Shown here in pieces: positions 26,839-35,705 of a stretch of 64,000 nucleotides of DNA. Source of the DNA: Bradyrhizobium retamae (GTDB lineage: Bacteria > Pseudomonadota > Alphaproteobacteria > Rhizobiales > Xanthobacteraceae). Positions within the stretch are counted from its first letter, which is position 1. Each line of letters begins with the position of its first letter. Location of the stretch: assembly GCF_001440415.1 (NCBI RefSeq), contig NZ_LLYA01000090.1, positions 62,001-126,000 of the forward strand, given 5' to 3'. The notes beneath the pieces were generated by a model. It was given only the letters and a program-made list of their open reading frames with translations, was not told the origin of the DNA and made no database searches. The translations under genes and the position numbers were made by a program.

Positions 26839-26871
26839 AAGGGAAGATCAAGGGAAGATCAAGGGAAGATC
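26839..26871. repeat. Three tandem copies of an 11-bp unit upstream of the araC-type gene
   Basis: The unit AAGGGAAGATC is repeated exactly three times without gaps. An 11-bp period places each copy on nearly the same DNA face. The position, between the araC start (26774) and the hairpin at 26882-26906, suits autoregulation by the AraC protein or a simple slipped-strand repeat. Confidence 0.7.
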
Positions 26872-26881
26872 ACGTCCAGCG

Positions 26882-26906
26882 CGGGCCCCGGCGTACCCGG
26901 GGCCCG
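26882..26906 (-). terminator. GC-rich hairpin after the binding-protein gene
   Basis: A perfect 10-bp stem (CGGGCCCCGG paired with CCGGGGCCCG) with a 5-base loop starts 18 bases beyond the stop of the substrate-binding-protein gene. There is no T-run after it on the minus strand, so it may pause or stabilise the transcript end rather than act as a full intrinsic terminator. It would make the abundant binding-protein mRNA separate from the araC message. Confidence 0.55.
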
Positions 26907-26924
26907 TTCGCAAATGCGAAGAAC

Positions 26925-28175
26925 TCAGTACTTCTTGCACTCCGGAACCGTTCGGCTCGGCACCCCGATCTTGGAGAATACCGCCGGATCGTAGCCCAGC
27001 GTCTGGTTCACGTTCGGAATGACCTTCACCACCTTGCTGAACAACGCGCCCTTGCCGTCGTCCACCACCTCGGTGACGAAGTTGGTTCCGATGGCCTGGC
27101 GGTTGGAGTCGAGCTTGATCTTGCCGTTGGGCGCGTCGAGCTCGATCTTGGCGAGGGCTTCCTTGAGCTTGGCCTGGTTGTTGCTGAGGTCGCCATTGGC
27201 CTGACGCAGTGCGAGGATCAGCGCCATCGTCGAGTTGTAGTAGTTGGTGGCGAGCAGCGACGGGCTCGGGAACCGCTTGTTCGGCGGGAAGGCATCCTGA
27301 TAGGCCTTCACGAATTTCTGCCAGCCCGCATCCTCCCACGTATCGGCCTGGCCACTCGCCGCGATGGTGCCGATCAGCGCATTCTTGGCGTTGCCCTTGG
27401 CGGAGAGGATGGTCTGGTCGACCATGATCGAGCCGCCCATCAGATGCGCCTTGCCGCCAGCCTGCTGATACTGGTTCAGGAAGTTGACGGCATCGGCGCC
27501 GCCAAGGCCGAGATAGATCGCGTCGACGTCGTCGGGCAGGGCGGCAATAACGGAGGCAAAGTCCTTCGTACCTAGCGGCACCCATTGCCGGTTGGTGACC
27601 TGTCCGCCGGCGCCGCAGAACTCCAGCACAAGTCCGAACACCTGGGTGTAGATGAACGAATAGTCGTCGCCCACCGTTGCGATCTTTCGGTAACCCTTGG
27701 TTTCGTAAGCGTATTTGCCGAGGCCCACCTGCCACTGGGCGCCGTCCATGTTGTAGCGGAAGAAGTTCGGCGCCGGATCGACATAAGTGGTTTCCTGCGC
27801 GCCGGAAGCGGCATTCACAAAGGTCAGCTCGGGGCGCGTCTTGGCAAAATTCTTGACCGCGATGCCTTCGTCTCCGGACAAGGGCGAGAGCAGGATCTGG
27901 ACCTTGTCCTGTTCGATCAGCTTGCGCACGGCGCGGACGGCGGAGTCCGGCGTGGCATCCGTCGAAGCGATGATGAACTCGATTTCCTTGTCGCCGACCT
28001 TCTTGCCGAGCGTGTTAATCGCCGTTTGGTGCCCGCGGATTCCGTCCTCGCCGAGCACCGTATAGGTGCCTTCGAGGGTCGCGGTGACGCCAACCTTGAT
28101 CTTCTCTTGAGCTAAGGCGGCGCCGGAAAGCAACAGGCTGCTCAGCGCGACCAGTCCCGCACAGCTTTTAAACAT
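26925..28175 (-). CDS. Liv-type ABC transporter substrate-binding protein
   Basis: From the ATG at 28175 (strong ribosome-binding site GGGAGGGG) the protein is 416 residues. It has a clear signal peptide ending ALAQ, then EKIKVGVTATLEGTYTVLGEDGIRG, the Peripla_BP_6 fold of branched-chain and aromatic-acid binding proteins. Later features are NAASGAQETTYVDPAPNFFRY and KIATVGDDYSFIYTQVFG, in the ligand-hinge region. It is the periplasmic partner of LivH/M/G/F encoded downstream. The hairpin after it and the separate position fit the usual higher expression of binding proteins. The ligand is unknown. Confidence 0.92.
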   Translation of the reverse strand: MFKSCAGLVALSSLLLSGAALAQEKIKVGVTATLEGTYTVLGEDGIRGHQTAINTLGKKVGDKEIEFIIASTDATPDSAVRAVRKLIEQDKVQILLSPLSGDEGIAVKNFAKTRPELTFVNAASGAQETTYVDPAPNFFRYNMDGAQWQVGLGKYAYETKGYRKIATVGDDYSFIYTQVFGLVLEFCGAGGQVTNRQWVPLGTKDFASVIAALPDDVDAIYLGLGGADAVNFLNQYQQAGGKAHLMGGSIMVDQTILSAKGNAKNALIGTIAASGQADTWEDAGWQKFVKAYQDAFPPNKRFPSPSLLATNYYNSTMALILALRQANGDLSNNQAKLKEALAKIELDAPNGKIKLDSNRQAIGTNFVTEVVDDGKGALFSKVVKVIPNVNQTLGYDPAVFSKIGVPSRTVPECKKY

Positions 28176-28647
28176 CGAACCCCTCCCTTGTATCGCCAGT
28201 TTTTGTATAGGTCGTTCCGTAATCGTCATGCCCTTCACAATGCATTGCGACCGGGACCGCCGGGAGAAAACTAGCCGATGACTGGGGCGACGCGCGCAGC
28301 TTCGCCTGCTGCAACTTGACCGGTAGTCTCATTTTGCATGCTGCGCCGCGACGAGATTTGCGGCGATTCAGGGCGCAAGGTCACTGGCAGGTTTGAAGAC
28401 GGCTGTGAGAACGCACGAGGCCTTATCGAGTCGAGGCTGGCGAAGCCGGCGGAGCCTAGCCGGCCCGCCCCCAGCCACGGAGCCAAAGCGCAGATGCGAC
28501 GATGCCCCCGGAAACGATCGATCCCGCGGCAACGGCAACGTCGCCGGTACGCTCGCCATCCCGGATGATCTGCCGTTTTAGCTTGACCGCGGTGTGCGGT
28601 ATTTCTACGTCCATCCGACCCACCTGCACGCATGGAGAAGGTCCGCC
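28176..28647. other. Intergenic region between divergent genes
   Basis: About 470 bases separate the binding-protein gene (minus) from the SDR gene (plus). It should hold the two divergent promoters. The SDR gene has a ribosome-binding site (GGAGAAGG) at 28634-28641. I found no convincing gene, operator or repeat in the rest. Confidence 0.5.
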
Positions 28648-29415
28648 GTGGCATTTGAACTGTTCAATCTGGCCGGCAAACGAGCGCTCGTCACAGGATC
28701 ATCCCAGGGGATCGGCCTCGCCATCGCGCGAGGGCTCGCCGAGCATGGCGCCTCCGTGGTGCTGAATGGACGGGAGCGCAGCAAGCTTGAAGCCGCCGCC
28801 GCGAGCTTGATCGCAGCCGGGCACAAGGTTGCGGTCGCCGGTTTCGATGTCACCGTCGCCGAGGATGTCCGCGAAGGCGTTGCCACGATCGAGCGGACGT
28901 TCGGAGTAATCGATATTCTCGTCAACAACGCCGGCATGCAGTTTCGCGCGCCGCTTGAGGATTTTCCGGCGGAGAAGTGGGAGCAATTGCTCAGGACCAA
29001 TGTCTCGAGCGCCTTCTACGTCGGCCAGGCTGTCGCGCGCCACATGATCCCGCGCGGAAAGGGCAAGATCATCAACATCGCGTCGGTTCAGAGCGAGTTG
29101 GCCCGCCCGGGCATTGCCCCGTACACCGCCACCAAGGGGGCGATCAAGAACCTGACGCGCGGCATGTGCGCCGATTGGGCCAGGCACGGGCTGCAGATCA
29201 ATGCCATCGCGCCGGGTTACTTCAAGACCCCGCTCAATCAAGCGCTGGTCGACGATCCCCAGTTTTCAGCGTGGCTGGAGAAGCGGACGCCGGCCTCGCG
29301 CTGGGGCAACGTGGACGAACTGATCGGCGCCGCCGTCTTTCTGTCGGGAGATGCCTCGTCCTTCGTCAACGGGCATACGCTCTACGTCGACGGCGGCATC
29401 ACGACCTGTCTATAA
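28648..29415 (+). CDS. SDR-family oxidoreductase (gluconate 5-dehydrogenase-like)
   Basis: I place the start at the GTG at 28648, preceded by GGAGAAGG; the 255-residue product begins VAFELFNLAGKRALVTGSSQ. The cofactor motif is TGSSQGIG, the structural motif NNAG, and the catalytic set is Ser in IASVQS, Tyr and Lys in YTATKGA. This is a classical short-chain dehydrogenase; the sequence is closest in style to gluconate 5-dehydrogenase/3-oxoacyl reductase-like members. It is convergent with a TRAP transporter operon, so it may oxidise a sugar acid or hydroxy acid brought in by it. The exact substrate is unknown. Confidence 0.88.
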   Translation: MAFELFNLAGKRALVTGSSQGIGLAIARGLAEHGASVVLNGRERSKLEAAAASLIAAGHKVAVAGFDVTVAEDVREGVATIERTFGVIDILVNNAGMQFRAPLEDFPAEKWEQLLRTNVSSAFYVGQAVARHMIPRGKGKIINIASVQSELARPGIAPYTATKGAIKNLTRGMCADWARHGLQINAIAPGYFKTPLNQALVDDPQFSAWLEKRTPASRWGNVDELIGAAVFLSGDASSFVNGHTLYVDGGITTCL

Positions 29416-29497
29416 CTGTTGGACGCAAGCGTGGCCAAAAACTGCGGCGGCTCCGGCGGCTGCGGCATTCGGGTAAGCGGGCCTCGTCCGCGAAATG

Positions 29498-29528
29498 GCA
29501 GCGTCCGGCAATCAACGCCGGACGCTGC
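29498..29528. terminator. Strong hairpin between convergent genes
   Basis: A perfect 12-bp stem (GCAGCGTCCGGC with GCCGGACGCTGC) and a 7-base loop lie between the SDR gene (plus, ends 29415) and dctP (minus, ends 29550). Only a short T-rich patch follows on the minus strand. It probably ends transcripts from both sides. Confidence 0.65.
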
Positions 29529-29549
29529 GAGCGCGCGATAATTCTGGCC

Positions 29550-30524
29550 TTACTTCTTGTAGGCGGCGATCACGGCTTCACCATCGGCACCCGTCTTCTT
29601 GAGCCAATCGGCCGTCAACTGCTCGCCGATCTTCTCGAGGCCGGACTTCAGCGCCGGAGGTGGCGGCAGCACTTTCATCTTGTTGGCCTGAAGCTGTTCG
29701 AGATACCACTTCGCCTTTTCCTCCGCGAGCTTCCAGCCGCGCTCTTCGGCGACCGCCGCTGCCTTCACGATCGCGTCCTGCGTCGGCTTGTCGAGCGCGT
29801 CGAAAGCGGCCTTGTTCACGAAGGTGACGTTCTTCGGGATCCAGGCCTGCGTATCGTAAAAATGCGTCATGGTTTCCCAGGACTTGCTGTCGTAGCCAGT
29901 GGAGCCCGAGGTCATGAACGCGTTTACGACGCCGGTGGCCAGCGCCTGCGGCAGTTCCGCCGCCTGGATGGTGACGGGCTGCGCGCCGACAAGTTCGGCG
30001 ATGCGCGAGGTGCCGACGTTATAGGCGCGCCACTTCAAGCCTTTCATATCCTCGATCGTGTTGAGGTCCTTCTTGGCATAAATGCCCTGCGGACCCCACG
30101 GCACCGCGAACAGAAGCATCAGTCCTTGCGAGGCGAGCTTCTTTTCGATGGCGGGTTTCGAGGCGAGCCACAGCTTCTTGGCTGCCGGATAGCTCGTCGC
30201 CAGGAAGGGGATCACGTCGATGCCGAACATCGGATCTTCGTTCTCATGAAGCGAAATCAGAACCTCGCCCGCTTGCGCCTGGCCGGTTGCGACCGCGCGC
30301 TTGATTTCCGGCGCCTTGAACAGCGACGCGGCAGGGTGCACGGTGATCTGCAGCTTGTTGCCGGTGGCATCGGCAACATCCTTGGCGAACGCGATCAGAT
30401 TCACCGAATGCGGATTGTCCGCCGGATAGGCCGCCGGAAGATTCCATTTTGTCTGCGCAATTGCTGGAACGGCAAGCGCCGCGACGCAGGCGGCCAATGC
30501 GCACGTCTTTATAAGTCTGAACAT
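29550..30524 (-). CDS. TRAP transporter substrate-binding protein (DctP family)
   Basis: A 324-residue periplasmic protein with a signal peptide (MFRLIKTCALAACVAALA...AIAQ). The DctP fold is visible in KWNLPAAYPADNPHSVNLIAFAKDV and in LKWRAYNVGTSRIAELVGAQPVTIQAAELPQAL, which holds the conserved Arg that binds a ligand carboxylate. It is the last gene of the dctQ-dctM-dctP run. It captures an organic acid for the permease pair encoded upstream. Confidence 0.92.
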   Translation of the reverse strand: MFRLIKTCALAACVAALAVPAIAQTKWNLPAAYPADNPHSVNLIAFAKDVADATGNKLQITVHPAASLFKAPEIKRAVATGQAQAGEVLISLHENEDPMFGIDVIPFLATSYPAAKKLWLASKPAIEKKLASQGLMLLFAVPWGPQGIYAKKDLNTIEDMKGLKWRAYNVGTSRIAELVGAQPVTIQAAELPQALATGVVNAFMTSGSTGYDSKSWETMTHFYDTQAWIPKNVTFVNKAAFDALDKPTQDAIVKAAAVAEERGWKLAEEKAKWYLEQLQANKMKVLPPPPALKSGLEKIGEQLTADWLKKTGADGEAVIAAYKK

Positions 30525-30538
30525 GACAATACCTTTCT

Positions 30539-31846
30539 CTAGCCAGGGAACGCGATCCGCGGCAGCAGCATCACGATATCAGGAAAGACCGTGATGATGG
30601 CAACCGCCAGAACGAGCAAAAAGAAGAACGGCAGGGCCGCCTTGGCGACCGTATTGGAATCCTTGCCGCTCATGGTCTGCAGGACGAACAGATTGAAGCC
30701 GACCGGCGGAGACACTTCCGCCATTTCCACCACCAATATGAGGAAAATGCCGAACCACACGAGATCGAAGCCGGCCTGCTTCACCATCGGAATGACGATG
30801 GCGGTCGTCAGCACGATCATGGAAATGCCGTCGAGTGCCGCGCCGAGCACGACGTACATGACCGTCAGCGCCGCGATCAGCGCATAGGGGCTGAGCTCGA
30901 GGCCGTTCACCCAGTTCGCGAGCGCCAACGGGATGCCGGTATAGGCCATCGACGTGCCCATGTAGGAGGCGCCCGCCAGGATCAGCAGGATCATGCAATT
31001 GACCCGCGTCGCGCCCATGACGCTCGCCCAGAACGATTGCCAGGTCAGCGCGCCCTGCCACCATGCAATCGCCAGCGACCCCAACACGCCCCAGGCCGCG
31101 CATTCGGTCGCCGTCGCCCAGCCCATCAAGAGCGACAGGAAGACGAAAGCGATCAGCAGCAGGCAAGGAATGAGATTGAGCGACTCGGCAATGCGCCTGC
31201 GAAAGCTCATGGACGGTTCGGCCGGCGGCGTGTTTTTCGGATTGGCGAGCGACCAAATCGCGATGTAGCCGGAATAGAGCGCCATCACCAACATGCCCGG
31301 CAGAAACCCGGCGAGAAAAACCTGAATGATGGAGACGTTCGCCTGCACGGCGTAGACCACCATCGTGATCGACGGCGGGATGAGAATGCCGAGCGTGCCC
31401 GCACCGGCCAGTGAGCCGAGGCTCAAGCCTTCGTCATAGCCGCGCTTCTTCAATTCGGGCAGGGCGATCTTGGCAACCGTGGCGCAGGTCGCGGCTGATG
31501 ATCCCGACACCGAACCGAATACCCCGCAGGCGAGCACATTGACGTGCATGAGCCGGCCCGGCAGCCAGTTCAGCCACGGCGCAAACCCGCGGAACATTTC
31601 CTCCGACAGGCGCGTGCGGAACAGAATTTCGCCCATCCAGATGAAGAGCGGCAGCGCGGCGAGCGACCAGGATGCGCTGTTGCCCCACACCGTCGTCGCC
31701 AGCACGCTGCCCGCCGGAATGCCACCGGCGGCGAATTGCATGCCGGCCCATCCTGTCGCCATCAGGGCGACGGCGATCCAGACGCCGGCGCCGAGCAGCA
31801 GCGCCAGGAATCCGAGCAAGATGGCGGCGATGGAAAGCAGCTCCAT
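30539..31846 (-). CDS. TRAP transporter large permease (DctM family)
   Basis: The real start is the ATG at 31846 (MELLSIAAILLGFLALL), one base beyond the dctQ stop; a longer frame begins inside dctQ and has no homology. The 435-residue protein has about twelve membrane segments and DctM hallmarks such as GGIPAGSVLATTVWGNSASW, FGSVSGSSAATCATVAKIAL and GTLGILIPPSITMVVYAV. It forms the Na+-driven translocation unit with DctQ. Confidence 0.92.
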   Translation of the reverse strand: MELLSIAAILLGFLALLLGAGVWIAVALMATGWAGMQFAAGGIPAGSVLATTVWGNSASWSLAALPLFIWMGEILFRTRLSEEMFRGFAPWLNWLPGRLMHVNVLACGVFGSVSGSSAATCATVAKIALPELKKRGYDEGLSLGSLAGAGTLGILIPPSITMVVYAVQANVSIIQVFLAGFLPGMLVMALYSGYIAIWSLANPKNTPPAEPSMSFRRRIAESLNLIPCLLLIAFVFLSLLMGWATATECAAWGVLGSLAIAWWQGALTWQSFWASVMGATRVNCMILLILAGASYMGTSMAYTGIPLALANWVNGLELSPYALIAALTVMYVVLGAALDGISMIVLTTAIVIPMVKQAGFDLVWFGIFLILVVEMAEVSPPVGFNLFVLQTMSGKDSNTVAKAALPFFFLLVLAVAIITVFPDIVMLLPRIAFPG

Positions 31847-31847
31847 C

Positions 31848-32393
31848 TCAGACCCCGCTCTGCATGGCACGCTCGACGATTTCCTTGGCGCTCTGCGGTT
31901 TCGGTAATTCGTAGCGCGGCGCAAAGCCGCGCAGCACATGGATCAACTCATCCACGAAGGCGATGAAAAGAACCGCGAGGCCGCCGCTATAGCCGAGCTG
32001 CGGAATCCACAACGGCACCGCGATGACGCCTTGCGAAATATCGGAAAATTTCCACGACTGCCAGGTCATGATCACGGCATGCCAGGCGAAGAAGCCGATG
32101 AAGCCGACACCGATCAGGAGGGCTGCGATCTCGACATAATGGCGCACATTATCGTTGAGGCGGTCGATCAACAGGCCGACACGGATCATCTCGCCGTGCT
32201 TGAACGTATGCGCGAGCCCGAGGAAAGCGGTCGCCGCCATGCACCAGGAGATGAAATCGTCGCCCGCCGGAATATTGATGCCAAACGGCCGGCCGCCCGA
32301 CAGCAGCAGCATCAGGACAAAAATCGCAATGAGGAAAAGTCCGGCAAGATAGCCGGAGAAAAGGTAGAGCCGATCGAGAAACACGCGGATCAT
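31848..32393 (-). CDS. TRAP transporter small permease (DctQ family)
   Basis: A 181-residue protein with four membrane segments. The DctQ pattern is seen in FLIAIFVLMLLLSGGRPFG near the first helix and GDDFISWCMAATAFLGLAHTFKHGEMIRV, which holds the conserved region before helix 3. It is the first gene of this TRAP operon and is followed after one base by dctM. Confidence 0.88.
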   Translation of the reverse strand: MIRVFLDRLYLFSGYLAGLFLIAIFVLMLLLSGGRPFGINIPAGDDFISWCMAATAFLGLAHTFKHGEMIRVGLLIDRLNDNVRHYVEIAALLIGVGFIGFFAWHAVIMTWQSWKFSDISQGVIAVPLWIPQLGYSGGLAVLFIAFVDELIHVLRGFAPRYELPKPQSAKEIVERAMQSGV

Positions 32394-32661
32394 AATAAGT
32401 CCTTACCCCCTCGCACGCATATTGCCGGGAAGCAATAGACGTACCATTTTCGGTCATTCCTTCTGAAAGGGCCTGTCGATCCGCGTCCCGCCAACGCGAC
32501 CGAAATCAGCCTTCTAAGGGGATAGGTTTTCGGAGTTGTTGGGGACAGTCAAGGCGGGGCGAGGCAAATCCTGCGACTCTTTCTGCGGATACCGTTCCGA
32601 TCGCGGCCGGACCTTGGCTCTAGTCCTTTTCTCGTGCCAAGCGAGGTGAAAGAAGAGCGCG

Positions 32662-33633
32662 TCAGCCGCGCCTGGCACGGCCTGACGGCCGGGTGAGCCG
32701 CAGCCTATGATGGGTGCGGGGTAGAAACTGCTTGCCCTTGGCGCTGAGGAAATCGAGCATCGCCTGCGCCGGCGGCAGCAACACCTTGTCCTTGCGTGCA
32801 AGCGCGAACCACTGCCGCACGATCGGCAGGCCATCGACGTCCAGGGTGACCAGGCGCCGTTCGTCGAGCTCGGTCGCGACCGTGTGCGCAGAGAGGAAGG
32901 CGATGCCCAGGCCTGCGATTACCGCCTGCTTGATGGTTTCGTTGCTGCTCATGGCGAGGCCGATCTTGGGGCGGATGCCCGACGTCTCGAACAATTGCTC
33001 CATCAACCCGCGCGTTCCGGATCCCGGCTCGCGCGTCAGGAAGGTTTCGCCGACGAGCTCGCGCAGCGCGACGCGGGTTTTTCGTGCCAGCCGATGCGCG
33101 GTCGGCGCGATGATGACGTGGGGATGATCGCCGATCAGGTGGACGTTCATGTCGATATCGGCGGGCGGGCGGCCCATGATCGCGAAGTCGAGATCGTAGC
33201 CGCGTAGCGCCTCGCCTATCTCCTGGCGGTTGCCGATCGAGAGCGTGATTTCGACGTCCGGATAGAGCTTCGAGAATCCGGAGATCATGAACGGCACGAA
33301 ATATTTCGCGGTCGAGACCGCGCCGATCGAGATGCGGCCCGCGGTCTTTCCCGCCATCATCTCCAACGTGGTCTCGCAGTCGGTGATCGCCGCCTCGATC
33401 CGCTCGGCGAGCGCCAATACCTCCCGCCCGGCATCCGTCAGCAGCATGCCGTCGCCGGTGCGCTGGATCAGCGGCAATCCTGCGACCGCCTGCAGGTTGC
33501 GTAGCTGCAACGTCACCGCGGGCTGCGTCAGGTATAGCTGCTTCGACGCGGCGGTAACCGACCGGTGCTTCTGAACGGCGGCCAGCGCGCGCAATTGGCG
33601 GATGGTCAATTCGCGCAACAACCGGCCGGCCAT
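32662..33633 (-). CDS. cbbR: LysR-family regulator CbbR of the Calvin cycle operon
   Basis: The start is the ATG at 33633 and the length 323 residues. The N-terminal winged helix-turn-helix is LTIRQLRALAAVQKHRSVTAASKQLYLTQPAVTLQLRNLQ (residues 9-48, shown by its position here). A LysR effector-binding domain follows (ISIGAVSTAKYFVPFMISGF, GNRQEIGEALRGYDLDFAIM). It is transcribed divergently from cbbF with 146 bases between the two, the classic cbbR arrangement. CbbR proteins activate cbb operons in response to metabolites such as RuBP or NADPH. Confidence 0.93.
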   Translation of the reverse strand: MAGRLLRELTIRQLRALAAVQKHRSVTAASKQLYLTQPAVTLQLRNLQAVAGLPLIQRTGDGMLLTDAGREVLALAERIEAAITDCETTLEMMAGKTAGRISIGAVSTAKYFVPFMISGFSKLYPDVEITLSIGNRQEIGEALRGYDLDFAIMGRPPADIDMNVHLIGDHPHVIIAPTAHRLARKTRVALRELVGETFLTREPGSGTRGLMEQLFETSGIRPKIGLAMSSNETIKQAVIAGLGIAFLSAHTVATELDERRLVTLDVDGLPIVRQWFALARKDKVLLPPAQAMLDFLSAKGKQFLPRTHHRLRLTRPSGRARRG

Positions 33634-33779
33634 GGGCACGTCTCCATTATAATAAAAACTTTGCTCAGGCCAAAGATAACAAAATTTCCCTAATTCGGCA
33701 AACTGCGCTTGCTTAAGAGCGCGGGTCGCCAATCGGCGGACGCTTCGACAGCGCCGAGAGAGCGCACCGGGAGACGGCC
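33634..33779. promoter_or_regulatory. Divergent cbbR-cbbF promoter region
   Basis: The 146-base gap is clearly AT-rich in 33645-33700, unlike both flanking genes. It must carry the cbbR and cbb-operon promoters and the CbbR operator. I looked for the CbbR pattern TNA-N7-TNA and found no exact copy, although several TNA triplets are present (33647-33655, 33665, 33677, 33691). The call rests on gene arrangement and base composition. Confidence 0.6.
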
Positions 33780-34817
33780 ATGGACGAACGCGTGACGCTG
33801 CGTTCACATCTCGAGAAGCCTGTTGCGCAGATCCCGTATGGCGCGGCGGTCGGTGCGGTGATCGAGGCCATTGCCGCCGCGGCAATCGAACTCGCCGCGC
33901 TGATTGCGAATGGGCCGCTCGCTGATATCACCGGGCAGGATGGCGGCATTAACTCCGACGGCGATCGGCAGAAAGACATCGACATCGTCGCCGACGAGAT
34001 GATGCGCCGCGCGCTGCGCGGCGCGCCGGTGGCGGCGGTCCTTTCCGAGGAAGCGGCGCTGCCGGAAACCTTGCGGCCCGAGGCGCACCTCTGTGTTGCG
34101 ATCGATCCGCTCGACGGATCGGCCAATCTCGAAAACAACATCTCGATCGGCACCATCTTTTCGATCCGCCCGAGAGGCAACGACATCCTTTCGACTTTCT
34201 TTGAGCCCGGCACGGCGCAATGCGCGGCAGGCTTTTTCGTCTACGGTCCACAAACCACGCTCGTCCTCGCGCTCAACGCCCGTGTCGATATCTTCATTCT
34301 CGACAGGCGCGCGGGAGAATTTCTGCTGATCCGGAAGGCCGTGCAGGTCGCACGCGATACGCCGGAGTTCGCCATCAACGCGTCCAATCGCCGGCACTGG
34401 CATGGTCCCGTTCGCGCCTACATCGATGAATGTCTCGCCGGTAGCAGCGGTGGCGGCGAGGCGGATTTCAACATGCGCTGGATCGGTTCGCTGGTTGCGG
34501 AATCGTTTCGCATTCTGGCGCGCGGCGGCGTGTTTCTCTATCCGGCCGATGCCCGCCCCAGCTATCGCGAAGGGAGGGTTCGCCTGCTGTACGAAGCCCA
34601 TCCGATGGCGCTGGTAATGGAATGGGCGGGCGGCGCGGCCTCGACCGGACGGCGGCGAATTCTGGAGCTTGGCGCGAGAACGCCGCACCAGCGGGTGCCG
34701 CTGATCATGGGTTCTATGCGTGGCGTGCGCGACATCGCTGCCATTCACGAAAGAATCGAGCCGATGTTCGACAATAGCGATGCGCCGCTGTTCGCGCGGC
34801 GCGGCCTGTTCCGCTGA
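33780..34817 (+). CDS. cbbF: Fructose-1,6-bisphosphatase class I / sedoheptulose-bisphosphatase
   Basis: A 345-residue class I FBPase. The metal-binding signature is intact: DRQKDIDIVADEMM, SEEAALPE and IDPLDGSANLENNISIGTIF. It hydrolyses fructose-1,6- and, in cbb systems, sedoheptulose-1,7-bisphosphate in the regeneration phase of the Calvin cycle. It is the first gene of the cbbF-P-T-A-L-S operon, 9 bases before cbbP. The length is close to other CbbF proteins. Confidence 0.94.
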   Translation: MDERVTLRSHLEKPVAQIPYGAAVGAVIEAIAAAAIELAALIANGPLADITGQDGGINSDGDRQKDIDIVADEMMRRALRGAPVAAVLSEEAALPETLRPEAHLCVAIDPLDGSANLENNISIGTIFSIRPRGNDILSTFFEPGTAQCAAGFFVYGPQTTLVLALNARVDIFILDRRAGEFLLIRKAVQVARDTPEFAINASNRRHWHGPVRAYIDECLAGSSGGGEADFNMRWIGSLVAESFRILARGGVFLYPADARPSYREGRVRLLYEAHPMALVMEWAGGAASTGRRRILELGARTPHQRVPLIMGSMRGVRDIAAIHERIEPMFDNSDAPLFARRGLFR

Positions 34818-34826
34818 CGGGGCATC

Positions 34827-35705
34827 ATGATGTCACGGGCTCATCCCATCATATCGATTACGGGTTCGTCGGGCGCCGGCACCACGTCGGTGAAGAAGAC
34901 GTTCGAGCAGATCTTCCGCCGCGAAAAGGTGGTTGCGGCCTACATCGAAGGCGATGCCTTCCATCGCTACAATCGTTTCGAGATGCGCACCAAAATGCTG
35001 GAGGAGGCCGAGCGCGGCAACAAGCATTTCAGCCATTTCAGTCCGGAAACCAATTTGTTCGAAGAGCTCGAAAAAGTGTTTCGCGACTACGGTGAATCCG
35101 GCACCGGAATGACGCGTCATTACGTCCACGACGACGAAGAGGCGAAGCTGTACGGCGCCAAACCGGGAACATTCACCGAATGGGACCAACTGCCGGCAGG
35201 CTCCGACCTGCTGTTTTACGAAGGGTTGCACGGCGCGGTCGTGACGGAGAAGGTTAACGTGGCGCAGCATGCCGATCTCAAGATCGGCGTCGTGCCGGTG
35301 ATCAACCTGGAATGGATCCAGAAGTTGCATCGCGATCGTCGCGACCGCGGCTATACCGCTGAGGCGGTGACCGACACCATCCTGCGGCGAATGCCGGATT
35401 ACGTGAACTACATCTGTCCGCAGTTCGCCGAGACCGACATCAATTTCCAGCGCGTGCCGACCGTCGATACGTCGAACCCGTTCATCGCGCGATGGATTCC
35501 GACGCCCGATGAATCGATGGTGGTGATCCGTCTCAAGAATCCGCGCGGCATCGATTTTCCCTATCTGCTGTCGATGATTCCGCACAGCTTCATGTCGCGC
35601 GCCAATTCGATCGTGATCCACGGGGCAAAGCTCGACCTGGCGATGCAGCTCATCCTCACCCCACTGATCCTGCAACTGATGGAACGCAAGAGGCGCACGA
35701 TATGA
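34827..35705 (+). CDS. cbbP: Phosphoribulokinase
   Basis: A 292-residue kinase with the P-loop GSSGAGTTS near residues 13-21, the standard form in class I (bacterial) phosphoribulokinase. Further signatures are [16 protein letters not shown] with the catalytic Asp, the HFSPETN region and [10 protein letters not shown]. It phosphorylates ribulose 5-phosphate to ribulose 1,5-bisphosphate. An alternative ATG three bases downstream would remove one Met. The stop overlaps the cbbT start by four bases (ATGA), so the two are translationally coupled. Confidence 0.95.
   Translation: MMSRAHPIISITGSSGAGTTSVKKTFEQIFRREKVVAAYIEGDAFHRYNRFEMRTKMLEEAERGNKHFSHFSPETNLFEELEKVFRDYGESGTGMTRHYVHDDEEAKLYGAKPGTFTEWDQLPAGSDLLFYEGLHGAVVTEKVNVAQHADLKIGVVPVINLEWIQKLHRDRRDRGYTAEAVTDTILRRMPDYVNYICPQFAETDINFQRVPTVDTSNPFIARWIPTPDESMVVIRLKNPRGIDFPYLLSMIPHSFMSRANSIVIHGAKLDLAMQLILTPLILQLMERKRRTI

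Noticed and set aside
33634..33779. A defined CbbR binding site of the TNA-N7-TNA type
   Set aside because: Several TNA triplets occur in the AT-rich stretch, but none have the exact spacing, so I annotated only the promoter region.
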